A stretch of DNA of 64,000 nucleotides, from the NCBI RefSeq assembly GCF_020283565.1, contig NC_060059.1, positions 28,407,838 through 28,471,837 on the forward strand. The letters run 5' to 3'. Of this stretch, positions 48,301 through 61,244 are shown one piece after another. Position 1 is the first letter of the stretch; every line of letters begins with the position of its first letter. The position numbers were made by a program, and so were the translations under genes. Below the pieces are notes generated by a model. It ran no database searches. It saw only the letters and a program-made list of their open reading frames with translations, and had not been told where the DNA came from. Source of the DNA: Trifolium pratense (lineage: Eukaryota > Streptophyta > Magnoliopsida > Fabales > Fabaceae).

Positions 48301-50915
48301 TGATCCTTGTCCCTCACTTCAAGGAGGCTTTCAAACTTAGGACTTTCATCTATCCGACTAGCATTCAAATTGCTAAGACACAACTCAATTTCTCGCTCCC
48401 CTTCCTCTTCCATATTATCCAATGAATTAACTAACACTTTTTCAAGAGTGGAGGAGGAGTGTTGAACCTTAAAGATATCTTCAATGACCTCGTCAACCAC
48501 TTCAATTCTGAAACATTGAGTGTCATCGTCGTGTTGTTTCATAGCTTCAAACACATTAAAGAGGATTTGTTCACCGTCAGTCCGGAACATTAGTTCTCCC
48601 AACTCCACATCGATAAGGGCGCGTCCGGTAGCTAAGAATGGTCTTCCTAACAGCAAGGGTTCCCAATTCTTGTCTTCTTCCATGTCTAAGACGACAAAGT
48701 CAGCTGGAAAAACAAATCCGCCAACTCGCACCAGAACATCATGTAAGATACCTTCCGGATACACGATAGATCTATCCGCCAAAGAGAGACTCATCTTTGT
48801 CGGCTTTGCTACAGCTCCTGGTATCTTCTTCATCATTGATAATGGCATCAAATTTACACTAGCACCCAAGTCACACAAAGCCTTTCCAATAGTAAGATCC
48901 CCAATAGAACAAGGAATTGTAAAGCTCCCCGGATCTTTCTTTTTCTGAGGTAGCTTCCGTTGAATGAGGGCGCTGCACTCTTCCGTCATACTTACCATTT
49001 CATCATCTAATGGTTTTCTTTTCTTTGTGAGTAGCTCCTTCAAAAACTTTGCATAACTTGGCATTTGTTCCAAAGCCTCCACTAACGGTACAGCCATCTC
49101 AAGCTTGTTCAACACCTTCATGAATTTCTTGAACTCCTTCTCCCGCTCAAGATTCTTCACTTTCTTTCTCCTAGGAAAAGGCATCCTAGCATATGGTGAT
49201 TCATCAACTCCCTTACCTTTCTCAACCTTCTTACTCTCTTTTTCTTTTATCTCCCTCTGTTTTTCAACTTCTTCTACTTCATCCTCACTAATCTCAACTT
49301 CTTTAGGCATATTTTCCTTTTCTACTTCTCCCTCATATCTCTCATTTTCAACTACAACTTCTTGCTTATTTTCAACTTCTCCCTCAATGACCTTCTTTTT
49401 CAAGGGCTTCTCCATAGCTGGCCTTTCCGGTATCTCTCTACTCCTCAACGTGATTCCATTGCAAGTTTCATTTTTCGGATTATCATGAGTGTTTCCACCG
49501 AAACCTCCTTGGTTTTGCAACATAGAAAACTGTCTTGACAGCTGACCCATTTGCACCTCAAGATTCTTTATCGAAGCTTCATGATTCTTGTTAGAGGTTG
49601 CTTGACTCGATTTCATCGCTTCAAAGTTGCTTTGGGTCATGAGCATGAACTGATTTAGAGTCTCTTCCATCCTTGATGGAGGCCTTTGCTGCTGTGGCTG
49701 TGTACCTTGACCTTGCATACCATTCCCCCACCCGGAACCGTTGTTATTGTTGTTGTACGGCTTCCGAAAATTGGCCAAGTAGCGAGCCTCCTCTGAACCC
49801 TCCGGGAAGCATCCGCCATTTGGGTGGTCCTGCAAACAAAAATCACAGCGCACATTGTCAATTTTACCTATTGGAGAAGATTGGACTTGTGGATTGGACA
49901 GCAACTTCATCATTGCTTCCATTTGGCTAGTCATGAGCTTTTGCTGCGCCAATAGTGCTGTTTGAGTATCCAATTCCAACACTCCGCCTTTCTTTTTGGC
50001 TCCCCTATCATTAGTGGCTCTATACTCGTTTTGAGCCATGCTTTCAACCAATTCTCTTGCTTCAGTTTCGTCACGGTTCTTCAACGAACCACCGGCTGAT
50101 GCGTCAAGTATCATTCGCGTTTGAGCCCTCAAACCTTGGGTGAACATTTGCATCTGATTGTGGCCATCGAAACCGTGATTCGGGCACCTTTTAAGACAAA
50201 CTTTGAACCTCTCCCAAGCATCATACAACGTTTCACCATCCGCTTGTTCGAAGTTGCTAATTTCAGCCCTCCTTTCTAGAAACTTATGAATAGGAAAGTA
50301 ACGATCTAAGAACTTCCGCTCCAGCTGTCTCCAAGTCTCAATAGTTCCGGCGGGTATCGTGTCCAACCAATCTTTAGCACGGCCGGTGAGAGAATGCTTG
50401 AATAACCTAAGTCTTTTGTCCGATTCGCTCACCCCCGGTGGATCGGTATAGTCGCAGGCTTCATAAAAGTGAGACAAGTGTAAATTCGGGCATTGAGCTT
50501 CCGAACCTGAATACGGATTTTCTTTTAAGGCGGAAAGGACCGTGTTCTTGATGTCGAATGAGACAGGATTCGCCGGCTGAAAGCCTTGGTTTGCCAACGC
50601 GTCATTGTCTCTCCTTCCATAATCACCAAGGGTACGCCTTGGCGGTTGAGGAACCGGTGGAACCTGTTCTTCCTCCATTGTTGCTGCAGTCCGTCCTTGA
50701 CAGTCCGGTGTATCCCTTAGCAAAGCTGTTCCCCTTGAAGCTTGAGCTTCCCTTGTTGCCTTTCGAATTGCGCGAGCTGTTTTTTCAATCTCCGGATCAA
50801 ATTGCAGCTCTTGAGGACCTGTTCTCCGCATGCACAATGAAACACACAAGTAGAACGCTCCGGGAGAAAAATATAAACCAGAAAATAATAAAGAAAACAC
50901 AGAAAATATGAACAC
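45381..50915 (-). CDS. Element D Gag-Pol polyprotein (Athila-like), intact
   Basis: One frame of up to 1844 codons. The methionine at 50831 ([10 protein letters not shown]) is an alternative start that skips a hydrophobic leader. Approximate residues: retrotransposon gag domain 148-240 ([16 protein letters not shown]); Cys/His knuckle [13 protein letters not shown]; Lys/Glu-rich linker; protease DLGA near 682; RT from about 1010 with FMDDFSVFG near 1127; RNase H 1268-1340 with [13 protein letters not shown]; His/Cys zinc region; integrase D (GIDFMGP, about 1551), D (SDGGKHF, about 1609) and E (GQVEVSN, about 1644). No stop or frameshift. It contains a perfect-looking GT-AG segment (46898-47518) that must be retained for a working RT. 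Confidence 0.94.
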   Translation of the reverse strand: MFIFSVFSLLFSGLYFSPGAFYLCVSLCMRRTGPQELQFDPEIEKTARAIRKATREAQASRGTALLRDTPDCQGRTAATMEEEQVPPVPQPPRRTLGDYGRRDNDALANQGFQPANPVSFDIKNTVLSALKENPYSGSEAQCPNLHLSHFYEACDYTDPPGVSESDKRLRLFKHSLTGRAKDWLDTIPAGTIETWRQLERKFLDRYFPIHKFLERRAEISNFEQADGETLYDAWERFKVCLKRCPNHGFDGHNQMQMFTQGLRAQTRMILDASAGGSLKNRDETEARELVESMAQNEYRATNDRGAKKKGGVLELDTQTALLAQQKLMTSQMEAMMKLLSNPQVQSSPIGKIDNVRCDFCLQDHPNGGCFPEGSEEARYLANFRKPYNNNNNGSGWGNGMQGQGTQPQQQRPPSRMEETLNQFMLMTQSNFEAMKSSQATSNKNHEASIKNLEVQMGQLSRQFSMLQNQGGFGGNTHDNPKNETCNGITLRSREIPERPAMEKPLKKKVIEGEVENKQEVVVENERYEGEVEKENMPKEVEISEDEVEEVEKQREIKEKESKKVEKGKGVDESPYARMPFPRRKKVKNLEREKEFKKFMKVLNKLEMAVPLVEALEQMPSYAKFLKELLTKKRKPLDDEMVSMTEECSALIQRKLPQKKKDPGSFTIPCSIGDLTIGKALCDLGASVNLMPLSMMKKIPGAVAKPTKMSLSLADRSIVYPEGILHDVLVRVGGFVFPADFVVLDMEEDKNWEPLLLGRPFLATGRALIDVELGELMFRTDGEQILFNVFEAMKQHDDDTQCFRIEVVDEVIEDIFKVQHSSSTLEKVLVNSLDNMEEEGEREIELCLSNLNASRIDESPKFESLLEVRDKDQMEEERKVPELKQLPSHLKYVFLSDDASFPAIISSKLTHLEEEKLLRVLKSNKAAIGWTISDLKGISPTFCMHKIKLEAEFKPVVQPQRRLNPTMKEVVKKEVLKLLEAGMIYPISDSAWVSPVHVVPKKGGMTVVKNDKNEFIPSRTVTGWRMCIDYRRLNTATRKDHFPLPFMDQMLERLAGQEFYCFLDGYSGYNQITVDPEDQEKTAFTCPFGVFAYRRMPFGLCNAPATFQRCMLAIFSDMMEDTMEVFMDDFSVFGKSFDFCLSNLNDVLKRCISTNLVLNWEKCHFMVREGIVLGHKISSKGIEVDQAKIEVIKELPPPLNVKGVRSFLGHAGFYRRFIKDFSKIAKPLSSLLVKDTVFLFDEACVTAFNCLKTKLVTAPVIVAPQWDLPFELMCDASDYAVGAVLGQHHNKLFHVIYYSSKVLNENQINYTTTEKELLAVVFALEKFRSYLIGSKVIVFTDHSALKYLLTKGDSKPRLLRWMLLLQEFDLEIRDKKGVENVVADHLSRLSNPDITNKEEAIKCEFPDEKLLAVSEFPWFGDIANLKASGFIPEEMTAQQKKKLFADSRHYFWDDPFLFKMSNDGMIRRCVADSEIRGIMWHCHNSPCGGHHSGPRTAAKVLQCGFFWPTIFQDCMEFVKACDACQRSGGVSKRDEMPQHGLTEVEPFDVWGIDFMGPFPSSQSNVHILVCVDYVTKWVEATACQANDSATVVRFLKKNIFTRFGVPRILISDGGKHFINQHLENLLRKYNVKHKVATPYHPQTSGQVEVSNRQLKQILEKTVSSSRKDWSLKLDDALWAYRTAFKTHLGFSPYQLVYGKACHLPVELEHKAYWAVKQLNMDATIAGRARLLKLNELEEWRERAYENAVLYKARTKRYHDAQLVPKKFHEGQLVLLFNSRFKLFPGKLKSKWSGPFVVKEVFPHGAVEIFKSGEENQSFKVNGQRLKVYRGGELVRHNVALFFQDP
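46898..47518 (-). other. Candidate cryptic intron in D pol (621 bp)
   Basis: Sense strand: TTTTCG then GTAAGT, ending TTGTTTTTACAG then ATCATTC; both ends fit plant splice consensus well. Exactly this segment is absent from D'. The length is divisible by three. It removes RT thumb and the first half of RNase H. Confidence 0.85.
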
Positions 50916-50940
50916 TATTGCCTAATTGAATCAATCACAA

Positions 50941-50958
50941 TCCCCGGCAACGGCGCCA
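50941..50958 (-). other. Element D primer-binding site
   Basis: TGGCGCCGTTGCCGGGGA on the minus strand, six bases from the LTR. This is the PBS style of Athila/Tat-group elements, distinct from the initiator-Met type of the other families here; the exact tRNA I leave open. Confidence 0.85.
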
Positions 50959-50964
50959 AAAACT

Positions 50965-52268
50965 TGATGATAAATTTCGCAAGTGCACGAAAATCACGTA
51001 GTAATAAAAAATATCGATCCACAGGGATTGTGTGATCAAACTAGTCGAACGGTGTTCATAGACATTATACAGAAAATACACATAAATTGGGGGTATGTTG
51101 AGTAATGAATTGCTAGAAAATATGCTTGATATAATGGAAAAGCGAGGTAGAATCATCGGAATCGCCTAGTCTATAGTTCAACCACATGCAATCTACTATA
51201 TCATAGGAATCTACTCAAGTGTTAACAACTAGATCGACAAAATAGTGAATCGCAATCTCTTGTCAAAATCCACTCTATTCGTTGTCGATACTCCCCCGAT
51301 CTCTCGGGCGGAAGCTACCTACAACGAATGATCTTAACGCGCGTCAATCGTTCGCTACACTCTATGCCTCAATCTCTCGACCGGAGACACTCGAGCGCTC
51401 AATACAATTCAGTTCAGACATTAAATCAATACTCTCGCACGTGACTTAACTCAAAATCATTACAACACTAATGAAGGATTGTAAAGCATTAAACATTGAA
51501 TTGCATCAAATTAATCACTATGAAAAGAGTAGATTCTTACACATATAACAGATTACACATGATCTCCCTACATTCTAGACTATCCTAGATCCTACCTCCA
51601 AGGAGTTTAGCTCCTCATCGTTCTTCGTACGCTTCCTCGCTTCATCGCCACGGCTTGTGAATCCATGATCTGATGCGCTTGGAGCTCTCCGCTGGAGTGT
51701 TGAATCACGATCTTCAAGTTCCAAGACCAGAATGTAAGCCAATTTCGCAGAATTTTCCAACCCCAAAACAGAATTATGCAGAAAATATATATACAGAATG
51801 CAACCACGCCGCGCGCCAGATCTATCACGCCGCGCGTGGTTGCAAATCCATCAACTACGCCGCGCGTGGTAACAGAATCACGCGGCGCGTGATCAAGTCA
51901 GAGAGCAATCTTCATCTTCAGCAAAGCTTCACGCCGCGCGTAGTAAGGCATCACGCCGCGCGTAGTCAAGTCAGAGAGCAATCCAGTTCCTGAACAAAGT
52001 TTCACGCCGCGCGTGGTCAGGTATCACGCCGCGCGTGATCAGAGTGAAAATCTTAGCTCCCTGTGAGCTCCATCACGCGGCGCGTGATGGGCTACGCCCC
52101 CAGCGTAGTGAAAATCATTCATTTCCTGCAGTTTTTCCTGTTTTCTTGCAAAACAAGTAATCAAGCAAATGGTTAGATTTCTCTTATATTTATTGCTAAA
52201 AACCTACTAAAATGTATCTAATGTTGCTAAAATAGGCATGGATTAGAGAGTGTGACGATTTGTCATCA
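50965..52268 (-). repeat. Element D 5' LTR (1304 bp)
   Basis: Same boundaries as 41865-43168. TATATATA at 51786-51793 on the minus strand marks the likely promoter. Confidence 0.94.
51786..51793 (-). promoter_or_regulatory. TATA box in element D 5' LTR
   Basis: TATATATA on the minus strand, beside the hairpin array, which would lie immediately upstream in U3. Confidence 0.5.
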
Positions 52269-52575
52269 ACTAACAAAGGGAATCTTCACAGATCTCAAAA
52301 AAAACTCTTCAGAGTTTGATGAAGCTTGAAGTCAGTCAAGAAGTTCTGAAGTCTTCATCCTCTGAATGTTGTAACTTCTGAAGTCCAACATCTTCTGAGT
52401 GCTTATGAACTTCTGAATTCACATCCTCTGAGCTTCACTCAAAGCTTGTCTGAAGCTTATATCTGCGCACTTAAAATAAATTTTTAGTCCTTCCAATTGT
52501 TTATTAATACTTTGTTATCATCAAAACCTTTATAGATTTAGGGGCAAACATTTTTAAATCAATTTTGTTCCAACA

Positions 52576-54452
52576 GTCCTGAATGCAGTCTTAGGTATGT
52601 CTTCCGTCTTCACTCTAATCTGATGGTATCCGGATCTCAAATCGATCTTACTAAACACGCAAGCTCCAACTAGTTGATCCATCAAATCATCTATCCTCGG
52701 AAGTGGATATTTATTCTTGATCGTCACTTTGTTCAACTGACGATAGTCTATACATAATCTCATGCTTCCATCTTTCTTCTTTACAAGCAATATCGGCGCT
52801 CCCCATGGCGAAACACTCGGCCGAACAAACCTCTTCTCAAGCAGCTCTTCAAGTTGCTTCTTCAATTCATTCAACTCAGACGCTGACATTCGATACGGCG
52901 CCATCGATATCGGACTAGTTCCAGGTACTAGGTCGATAGAAAACTCTACCTCTCGCTTCGGAGGCACGTCAGATATATCATCCGGAAACACATCTGGGAA
53001 TTCACAAACGATCGGTAACTCTTCTACCTTAACTCCTCCTTCGAGTTTCAATGATGCAAACATCATGAACATCTCAGCATGTTCTTTCAACGATTCCGAT
53101 ACTTCCTTCCCGCTCATCAATTGCAAGTTCTCCTCCGGCTTCGGAAAAACAACGGCCTTCTCACGACAGTTGATATGAATTCGGTTGAAGATTAACCAAT
53201 TCATACCAAAAATTACATCCATACCACTAAGTGGAATACACACTAAATCCATACCAAAGTGCCTATCAAAAATGGTTACGGGGCAATTACGACATACTTG
53301 TCGAGTAATCACTGAACCATTAGCAGGAGTTTCTATTTCCATCCTACCCGTCATATCCGTTAAAGGAATACTAAGACGCTTCGCACAATGCAAAGAAATA
53401 AAAGAATGTGTCGCTCCCGTATCTATAATCGCAATTAAAGGAGTGTCATAGATGAAACACGTACCTCTAATGAGATTGTCCTCATGGCTAGCATCCTCTC
53501 CACTCAAAGCAAACACCTTGCCCATCACCTTCTTGGGCTTCTTACAAGTCGGACTCTTGTGGCCTTCCTCACCACAGTTGAAACACACCACTTTTCCTCT
53601 GCAAGCTTCGGTCTTGTGGCCCAGCTTTCCACAATTCTTACACCTATCCCCTCTCTTCGGGCAATCATAAGACATATGACCCCATTCTCCACAGTTATAA
53701 CAACTTCTATTATTCGGTTTCCTACTTCCACTTGTATTCCCCTTACCGCGGTTGTCATAAGGTTTTCCGCGCTCTTGTCCTTTCCCTTTTCGGTCGTTCA
53801 CAGCTTTGTAGTAGTTCACCTTTGCCCTACCATCTTCATCACAGATCCTACTCTTGTTCACAAGGGTCGCAAAATCCCTTATCTGTGAAAATCCAATCAT
53901 ATGTTTAATGTCCGGGCGTAAGCCACTCTCGAACTTCACGCACTTGTCGTCCTCCGCTTCCAAAGTGTTGTAATGCGGACTAAACGCACACAAAGTCTCG
54001 AACTTGACGGCATAGTCAGCTACCGTCATATTCCCCTGTTTCAGTTCCATGAATTCCACCACTTTCTTGTTCTTCACATCAACAGGAAAATACTTAACCA
54101 AAAATTCCCTTTTAAACATTGCTCATGGTATAGCCATACCACCGGGTCCTAGCCTCAACTTGGCGTTCTTCCACCACACGTTCGCTTCCTCGCGCAACAC
54201 ATATGTTCCAAGGGTTGTCTTCCCTTCCTCGGAACAATCCATTGCTTCAAAAATTATTTCAAGTTCCTCTAGCCACTTGTAAGCTCCATCCGGGTTGTAA
54301 CCTCCGGTAAATGTTGGCGGTTTCTGCTTCATGAACCGTTCCAACCTCATCTCTACCTCTCTTCCAGGTTGATGATCTCTAACCACTATGTTGTTGAGTG
54401 CGGCCAAAGCCTCCGCAATCTGGGCATTCGTTCTCGCAGCACCAGCAGCCAT
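52576..54452 (-). pseudogene. Unit C Gag-protease-RT 5' half, cut by B'
   Basis: Starts MAAGAARTN (54452). The gag frame is interrupted by TGA at 54123-54125 (the codon that should read TGG before GCA-ATG). It then reads gag, three CCHC knuckles ([42 protein letters not shown]), protease [10 protein letters not shown] and the RT start to AFRT, where B' interrupts at 52576. E carries the same TGA. In C the codon that is TAA in E is ATA. Confidence 0.9.
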
Positions 54453-54558
54453 GATTCCTGAACGAATCACAACTAGACGTTAGAATGTACTAACAGTGTA
54501 CCCAACACATGCTCATACGAGAAAAGAAAAGTCCTAATTGGTTCACATGAACCGACCT

Positions 54559-54570
54559 GCTCTGCTACCA
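54559..54570 (-). other. Tekay primer-binding site, unit C
   Basis: TGGTAGCAGAGC on the minus strand, one mismatch from the initiator tRNA-Met complement, four bases from LTR2. Repeated in unit E at 61245-61256. Confidence 0.8.
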
Positions 54571-54574
54571 CTAT

Positions 54575-56772
54575 TGTAACACCCTAACCCATACTACCCT
54601 TAAAAACGTAATATTAAAAACTTTTTAACAAGTGTAAAGGCAGAGTGCCACGCGGTAATTAAAAACACAAGCATACACACAGAGCGTCATGAAGTTTAAC
54701 ATGAAAAGCAACAGCGGATTCAATAAAACCAAGCATGCATATATATATATATATATACATAAGCCATATTCATCCCTAAGGATGTCACTTATACAAGAAC
54801 TAGCATATAAAAAAGGTAACACCGATTTACGATGAAAGCCAAGCGTAATCCCCGACTCGATGTTACATTACCAGAGCAATTACTATTTACAAACTCTAAC
54901 CAAAAGCTAGCACTAAAAGGAGAAATCTATGCTAAGTCTCCTCACCAAAAGATACTTCAACACCAAGCTATAACAGCAGTCTAATCGTCGGCACAGTCCT
55001 CAGCCTGAATATCTGAACCCCCAAAGGTCCAGCAAATAACACAAAGCAGAGAGTTAGAAAACATAATCGCATATCATACGAGTATAAGAAAGGCCTTACA
55101 CTTTCGAACTATCATACATATTCTAACTCACGCCAAAACGTCGCACTAAACAGTTATCAATTAATAAAGTTTAACACAATTCAACCAGATAATGTCACAT
55201 ACCATTTATCAAATATATGCGCATTTACCCTAATGTATCTAATGCCAATCAATTCACTGTCATGCCATCCCTAGACATGACTAAATGCATGTGGTACCAA
55301 GGCGTCTCACCAACGGTGGACCAAGAACAGTTTTATATCTTGCTGGATATGTCGGAACTTACCGAACCATCTTATCTCCCTTGGATAAGCCAACACAGTT
55401 TTATATCCTGTTGGATAGCAGCTCTGGACTCATGGATTCATCTAATCCGATCCTCGGCTTCATTATGGACACATAATCCATTTTCGTTATTGGAACCCAA
55501 GTTTCCAATGTTCACATACAATCATGAATGCATGTATGTATGCACATATCAATCATATGATATTCTCTAGCTCGAAGCTACTCTTTTATGAATGCGGGAA
55601 CACAATCCTAACACATTCACTTAACATTACAAATTAATGCCAAAACATCACATTACTCACTTTAAAACTGTAACTCATTGCATACACGTTTATCAATCAT
55701 ATAACGATTAACAATAAGCATTAACAGCATCAACATGTATCAACAATCATGGAAGGATACCCTTAAACCATGTTACAAGTGCCTAATTACACTTACAACC
55801 ATTAACAAAAGTTGCAGGTTCAGTACTGTTCGCTAAGCGAAGTAGTAGCGAACAGGTAGCGAACTATTCGCTAAGCGAAACTCCGTTCGCTGCAGCGAAC
55901 TACGTCAGAGGATTACAGGTGCATGGCGAACAGGTAGCGAACTATGGCGAGCAGGTTCGCGTAGCGAATCTCCTGGTCGCTTAGCGAACTACACCAGAAA
56001 AATATCTGTTCTTGAGTTTTTCTAAGGCGGTTTAACATTGAATCAGCTCAAAAATTCATTCAAACATGTTATAAATTCTTATAAACAGCAATTTCAAACA
56101 TATATGGTATCAAGGAACATTAATCATCCCTTCCAAACATCCAAATACATCAAACAATCATAATCATGCCAATTTCTTGGATTTTAAGCAACTTTCATAA
56201 ACTTTTCAAACATGATTCAAACACATACATATCTTTCATGGAATCAAGCTAGTGATTAACACATACAAAGTGATGATGAAGAACATCACACTCACATACA
56301 AAAGCTTAATCAAAAGTCTAAAAAGAAATTGAGTGGGAGAGTTCGGGAATGGAGACATAGACAATCTCCCCTCTCCTTGCCACTCAAGAATCATGAATTC
56401 TAATCTCTTACCTTAGCAAAGTTGATGATCCAAGCCTTTCCTCTTCTCTCTTGCTCGTGATTCTCTCTTCCTCTTCCTAGGGTTTTTGCTTTGCTCTTGC
56501 TTACTAACTTCTAACTTCTCAAAGAAATAATTGTGATACTATTCATTGGTTTGACTTACTACTTATACTACTTCCTAAAGTCATGAACCAAGCCCAAGTG
56601 GCTTAGGCCCAAATGGCCTCTCACGCCCATTAAGCCCAAAACAAAGGTTCTCGCGTCTAATAACTTACGCTCGGCTAAATAATTATTCGTCGCTCACTAA
56701 AATAATAAAAGCCAATTAATAAATAAAATAACATTTAATAAAATATACGAATACGAAAAATGGGTCGTTACA
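54575..56772 (-). repeat. Tekay LTR 2, shared middle LTR (2198 bp)
   Basis: Acts as 5' LTR of C and 3' LTR of E at once. Carries C at 54648, 54989 and 55030 as LTR3 does, but lacks LTR3's 13-bp duplication as LTR1 does. (AT) run about 19 bp at 54739-54757. Confidence 0.92.
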
Positions 56773-59653
56773 ATCCTACCCCCCTTAAAAGAATTTCGCC
56801 CTCGAAATTACCTAGAAACAGATCGGGATAAGAATCTCTCATCTTGCTTTCCAGCTCCCACGTTGCATTCTCACCAGCAGGACCTCCCCACACAACTTTC
56901 ACGGATGCAATCTCTTTGTTTCTCAACCTCTTCACTTCTCTTCCTTCGATTCTCAAAGGCACAGTCTCGATGGTCAAGTCATCCCTCACTTGAACATCGT
57001 CCGATTCAATCACGTGTGTCGGATCAGACACATACTTGCGCAACTGTGATACATGAAAAACATCGTGCAAATTCGCTAATGATGGCGGTAATGCAATCCT
57101 ATACGCAACTTTCCCAACTCGCTTCAAAATCTCAAACGGCCCAATAAACCTCGATGTTAACTTTCGCGACTTCAACGCACGTCCTACTCCAGTAGTCGAT
57201 GTAACTCGTAGGAATACATGATCCCCCTCTTGGAATTCAATGTCCTTCCTCCTCTTATCATGATAACTCTTCTGTCGACTCTGAGACGCTTTCATCTTCT
57301 CACGAATCATCCGAATCTTCTCCGTTGTTTCTTGTACAATCTCTGGTCCAAGAATTGCACCTTCTCCAGTTTCATACCAACACAGAGGTGTCCTACACCT
57401 TCTCCCATACAAAGCCTCAAACAGTGTCATTCCGATACTAGAATGGTAACTGTTGTTGTATGTAAACTCTACCAACGGCAAACAAGAATCCCAATTCACG
57501 TTTTGCTCCAAAACACAAGCTCTCAACAAATCCTCTAAGGATTGTATCGTCCTCTCTGACTGACCATCTGTCTGAGGATGATAAGCTGAACTCAACCTCA
57601 ACTTCGTTCCTAAAGCTTCTTGCAAGCTTTCCCAAAATCTGGAAGTAAATCTCGGATCTCTATCCGAAATAATACTTGTTGGAATACCATGTAGCTTCAC
57701 AATCTGCTCCACATAAATCTCGGCCAACTTAGGCACCAAAGTACCTTTCCTGACAACAATGAAGTGAGCACACTTCGTCAGACGATCTACCACTACCCAA
57801 ATCACCTCGTTACCTTTCTTGGTCTTCGGTAAACCTCCCACAAAATCCATTGCAATGCTATCCCATTTCCATTCTGGTATAAACATTGGTTGCAACAAAC
57901 CAAACGGCTTCTGATGTTCAATCTTCGATTTCTGACAAGTTAAGCATGAATAAACAAATTCAGAAATTTGCCTCTTCATTCCCGGCCACCAAAATAACTT
58001 CCTCAAATCCTGATACATCTTGGTTACTCCAGGATGAATACTCAAACCACTTCTGTGACCTTCTTCCATGATCATTCTTTTCAATTCGGGTACATCCGGT
58101 ACACAAACTCTTCCGTGAAATCTCATGACTCCACTTTCGTCAATCTTGATATTGGTCTCCTTGCCTTCATTGATGAGTACCATCTTCTCCATCAATTTCT
58201 TATCCGATTTCTGACGTTCTTTAATATCTTCGAGAAAAGGATTCGTCAATCTTAACATTCCAAGCTTCACACTTGAAGAAGTAACCTCACACACAAGACT
58301 CAAGTCTCGGAATTCTTCAATCAACTCTAACTCTTTCACCATCAACGATGACATATGCAAAGTTTTCCTACTTAATGCATCGGCCACCACATTGGCTTTT
58401 CCGGGGTGATAACTCAATCCAAAATCATAGTCCTTTAAGAATTCGAGCCATCTTCGTTGCCTCATATTCAACTCCTTCTGGTCGAATAAGTATTTCAGAC
58501 TCTTGTGATCACTAAACACTTCAAACCTTGATCCATACAAGTAGTGTCTCCACACTTTCAAAGCAAACACCACTGCGGCTAACTCCAAATCATGCGTTGG
58601 ATAGTTCCTCTCGTGAACCTTCAGTTGCCTTGAAGCATATGCTACCACATTACCCCCTTGCATAAGCACTCCGTCAAGTCCTAACTTCGAAGCATCGCAA
58701 TACACGATGAACGACTCTTTGGCATCAGGTAAAATCAACACGGGTGCAGTAGTCAATCTTCTCTTGAGCTCTTGGAAGCTCTTCTCACAATTACCATCCC
58801 AAACAAACGCTTGATCTTTCCTTGTCAACTTGGTTAACGGTAAAGCCAACTTCGAAAAACCTTCGATGAATCTTCTATAATAACCGGCTAAACCAAGGAA
58901 ACTTCTAATCTCTGAAACAGATTCCGGCGTTCCCCACTGTGACATAGCGTCAACCTTCGCAGGATCTACCGCGATTCCTCCACTTGAAATTATATGCCCT
59001 AGGAAACTCACCTCTTTCATCCAAAATTCACACTTCGACAACTTGGCATACAACTTCTTCTCCTTCAAGACTTGCAAAACAATCCTCAAGTGCTCTTCGT
59101 GCTCTTCCTCGGATTTCGAGTAAATCAAAATGTCGTCGATGAACACCACCACGAATCTATCCAAAAATGAATGGAAAATTCGGTTCATATATTCCATGAA
59201 AACTCCGGGTGCATTGGTCACACCAAATGGCATAACTGAGTACTCGTAGTGCCCATACCTCGTCCTGAATGCAGTCTTAGGTATGTCTTCCGTCTTCACT
59301 CTAATCTGATGGTATCCGGATCTCAAATCGATCTTACTAAACACGCAAGCTCCAACTAGTTGATCCATCAAATCATCTATCCTCGGAAGTGGATATTTAT
59401 TCTTGATCGTCACTTTGTTCAACTGACGATAGTCTATACATAATCTCATGCTTCCATCTTTCTTCTTTACAAGCAATATCGGCGCTCCCCATGGCGAAAC
59501 ACTCGGCCGAACAAACCTCTTCTCAAGCAGCTCTTCAAGTTGCTTCTTCAATTCATTCAACTCAGACGCTGACATTCGATACGGCGCCATCGATATCGGA
59601 CTAGTTCCAGGTACTAGGTCGATAGAAAACTCTACCTCTCGCTTCGGAGGCAC
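56768..59653 (-). CDS. Unit E Pol (RT, RNase H, integrase, chromodomain-like)
   Basis: 961 codons from the [11 protein letters not shown] region: RT with [20 protein letters not shown] at about 59129-59150, RNase H with [13 protein letters not shown] and DHKSLKYLF, zinc region (HPGVTKMY...CLTCQ), integrase D (MDFVGGLP, about 57850), D (SDRDPRF, about 57655) and E (GQSERT, about 57553), and a chromodomain-like end targeting heterochromatin in related elements. Frame intact, but cut off from gag-protease by TAA at 59660. The last codons translate the PPT and end on a TAA formed by the LTR's first bases (56768-56770). Confidence 0.9.
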   Translation of the reverse strand: MPPKREVEFSIDLVPGTSPISMAPYRMSASELNELKKQLEELLEKRFVRPSVSPWGAPILLVKKKDGSMRLCIDYRQLNKVTIKNKYPLPRIDDLMDQLVGACVFSKIDLRSGYHQIRVKTEDIPKTAFRTRYGHYEYSVMPFGVTNAPGVFMEYMNRIFHSFLDRFVVVFIDDILIYSKSEEEHEEHLRIVLQVLKEKKLYAKLSKCEFWMKEVSFLGHIISSGGIAVDPAKVDAMSQWGTPESVSEIRSFLGLAGYYRRFIEGFSKLALPLTKLTRKDQAFVWDGNCEKSFQELKRRLTTAPVLILPDAKESFIVYCDASKLGLDGVLMQGGNVVAYASRQLKVHERNYPTHDLELAAVVFALKVWRHYLYGSRFEVFSDHKSLKYLFDQKELNMRQRRWLEFLKDYDFGLSYHPGKANVVADALSRKTLHMSSLMVKELELIEEFRDLSLVCEVTSSSVKLGMLRLTNPFLEDIKERQKSDKKLMEKMVLINEGKETNIKIDESGVMRFHGRVCVPDVPELKRMIMEEGHRSGLSIHPGVTKMYQDLRKLFWWPGMKRQISEFVYSCLTCQKSKIEHQKPFGLLQPMFIPEWKWDSIAMDFVGGLPKTKKGNEVIWVVVDRLTKCAHFIVVRKGTLVPKLAEIYVEQIVKLHGIPTSIISDRDPRFTSRFWESLQEALGTKLRLSSAYHPQTDGQSERTIQSLEDLLRACVLEQNVNWDSCLPLVEFTYNNSYHSSIGMTLFEALYGRRCRTPLCWYETGEGAILGPEIVQETTEKIRMIREKMKASQSRQKSYHDKRRKDIEFQEGDHVFLRVTSTTGVGRALKSRKLTSRFIGPFEILKRVGKVAYRIALPPSLANLHDVFHVSQLRKYVSDPTHVIESDDVQVRDDLTIETVPLRIEGREVKRLRNKEIASVKVVWGGPAGENATWELESKMRDSYPDLFLGNFEGEILLRGVGL

Positions 59654-59659
59654 GTCAGA

Positions 59660-61138
59660 TTAATCATCCGGAAACACATCTGGGAATTCACAAACGATCG
59701 GTAACTCTTCTACCTTAACTCCTCCTTCGAGTTTCAATGATGCAAACATCATGAACATCTCAGCATGTTCTTTCAACGATTCCGATACTTCCTTCCCGCT
59801 CATCAATTGCAAGTTCTCCTCCGGCTTCGGAAAAACAACGGCCTTCTCACGACAGTTGATATGAATTCGGTTGAAGATTAACCAATTCATACCAAAAATT
59901 ACATCCATACCACTAAGTGGAATACACACTAAATCCATACCAAAGTGCCTATCAAAAATGGTTACGGGGCAATTACGACATACTTGTCGAGTAATCACTG
60001 AACCATTAGCAGGAGTTTCTATTTCCATCCTACCCGTCATATCCGTTAAAGGAATACTAAGACGCTTCGCACAATGCAAAGAAATAAAAGAATGTGTCGC
60101 TCCCGTATCTATAATCGCAATTAAAGGAGTGTCATAGATGAAACACGTACCTCTAATGAGATTGTCCTCATGGCTAGCATCCTCTCCACTCAAAGCAAAC
60201 ACCTTGCCCATCACCTTCTTGGGCTTCTTACAAGTCGGACTCTTGTGGCCTTCCTCACCACAGTTGAAACACACCACTTTTCCTCTGCAAGCTTCGGTCT
60301 TGTGGCCCAGCTTTCCACAATTCTTACACCTATCCCCTCTCTTCGGGCAATCATAAGACATATGACCCCATTCTCCACAGTTATAACAACTTCTATTATT
60401 CGGTTTCCTACTTCCACTTGTATTCCCCTTACCGCGGTTGTCATAAGGTTTTCCGCGCTCTTGTCCTTTCCCTTTTCGGTCGTTCACAGCTTTGTAGTAG
60501 TTCACCTTTGCCCTACCATCTTCATCACAGATCCTACTCTTGTTCACAAGGGTCGCAAAATCCCTTATCTGTGAAAATCCAATCATATGTTTAATGTCCG
60601 GGCGTAAGCCACTCTCGAACTTCACGCACTTGTCGTCCTCCGCTTCCAAAGTGTTGTAATGCGGACTAAACGCACACAAAGTCTCGAACTTGACGGCATA
60701 GTCAGCTACCGTCATATTCCCCTGTTTCAGTTCCATGAATTCCACCACTTTCTTGTTCTTCACATCAACAGGAAAATACTTAACCAAAAATTCCCTTTTA
60801 AACATTGCTCATGGTATAGCCATACCACCGGGTCCTAGCCTCAACTTGGCGTTCTTCCACCACACGTTCGCTTCCTCGCGCAACACATATGTTCCAAGGG
60901 TTGTCTTCCCTTCCTCGGAACAATCCATTGCTTCAAAAATTATTTCAAGTTCCTCCAGCCACTTGTAAGCTCCATCCGGGTTGTAACCTCCGGTAAATGT
61001 TGGCGGTTTCTGCTTCATGAACCGTTCCAACCTCATCTCTACCTCTCTTCCAGGTTGATGATCTCTAACCACTATGTTGTTGAGTGCGGCCAAAGCCTCC
61101 GCAATCTGGGCATTCGTTCTCGCAGCACCAGCAGCCAT
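59660..61138 (-). pseudogene. Unit E Gag-protease with two premature stops
   Basis: Starts MAAGAARTN (61138). TGA at 60809-60811 interrupts early gag, shared with unit C. The frame then holds gag, three CCHC knuckles and protease DTGATHSFI, and stops at TAA 59660-59662, where C has ATA. So E cannot make a continuous Gag-Pol. Confidence 0.9.
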
Positions 61139-61244
61139 GATTCCTGAACGAATCACAACTAGACGTTAGAATGTACTAACAGTGTACCCAACACATGCTC
61201 ATACGAGAAAAGAAAAGTCCTAATTGGTTCACATGAACCGACCT

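Larger units (their letters stand above)
41865..52268 (-). mobile_element. Element D: intact Athila-like Gypsy retrotransposon
   Basis: Two 1304-bp LTRs (41865-43168, 50965-52268) that differ at one place in my reading (A at 42478, G at 51578), TSD ACTAA (41860-41864, 52269-52273), PBS, one uninterrupted gag-pol frame, and a 2.2-kb 3' non-coding region without env. The RT box FMDDFSVFG and integrase sequence are those of the Athila/Cyclops group. It is the youngest layer of the right nest. Confidence 0.94.
30058..52575 (-). mobile_element. Element B': full-length family-2 Sirevirus-like Copia, with D nested in its 5' LTR
   Basis: 3' LTR (30058-31140), PPT, antisense small ORF, env-like ORF, pol, gag, PBS and 5' LTR (41082-41864 plus 52274-52575). 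After removing D the LTRs are 1083 and 1085 bp. I see a G-run length change and one substitution near 52442, so the insertion is recent. TSD GTCCT on both sides. Gag and Pol frames are long and open but separate. Confidence 0.93.
41082..52575 (-). repeat. Element B' 5' LTR, split by element D
   Basis: 41082-41864 plus 52274-52575 (1085 bp). TATATATA at 41598-41605 on the minus strand. D and one ACTAA copy occupy the gap. Confidence 0.93.
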
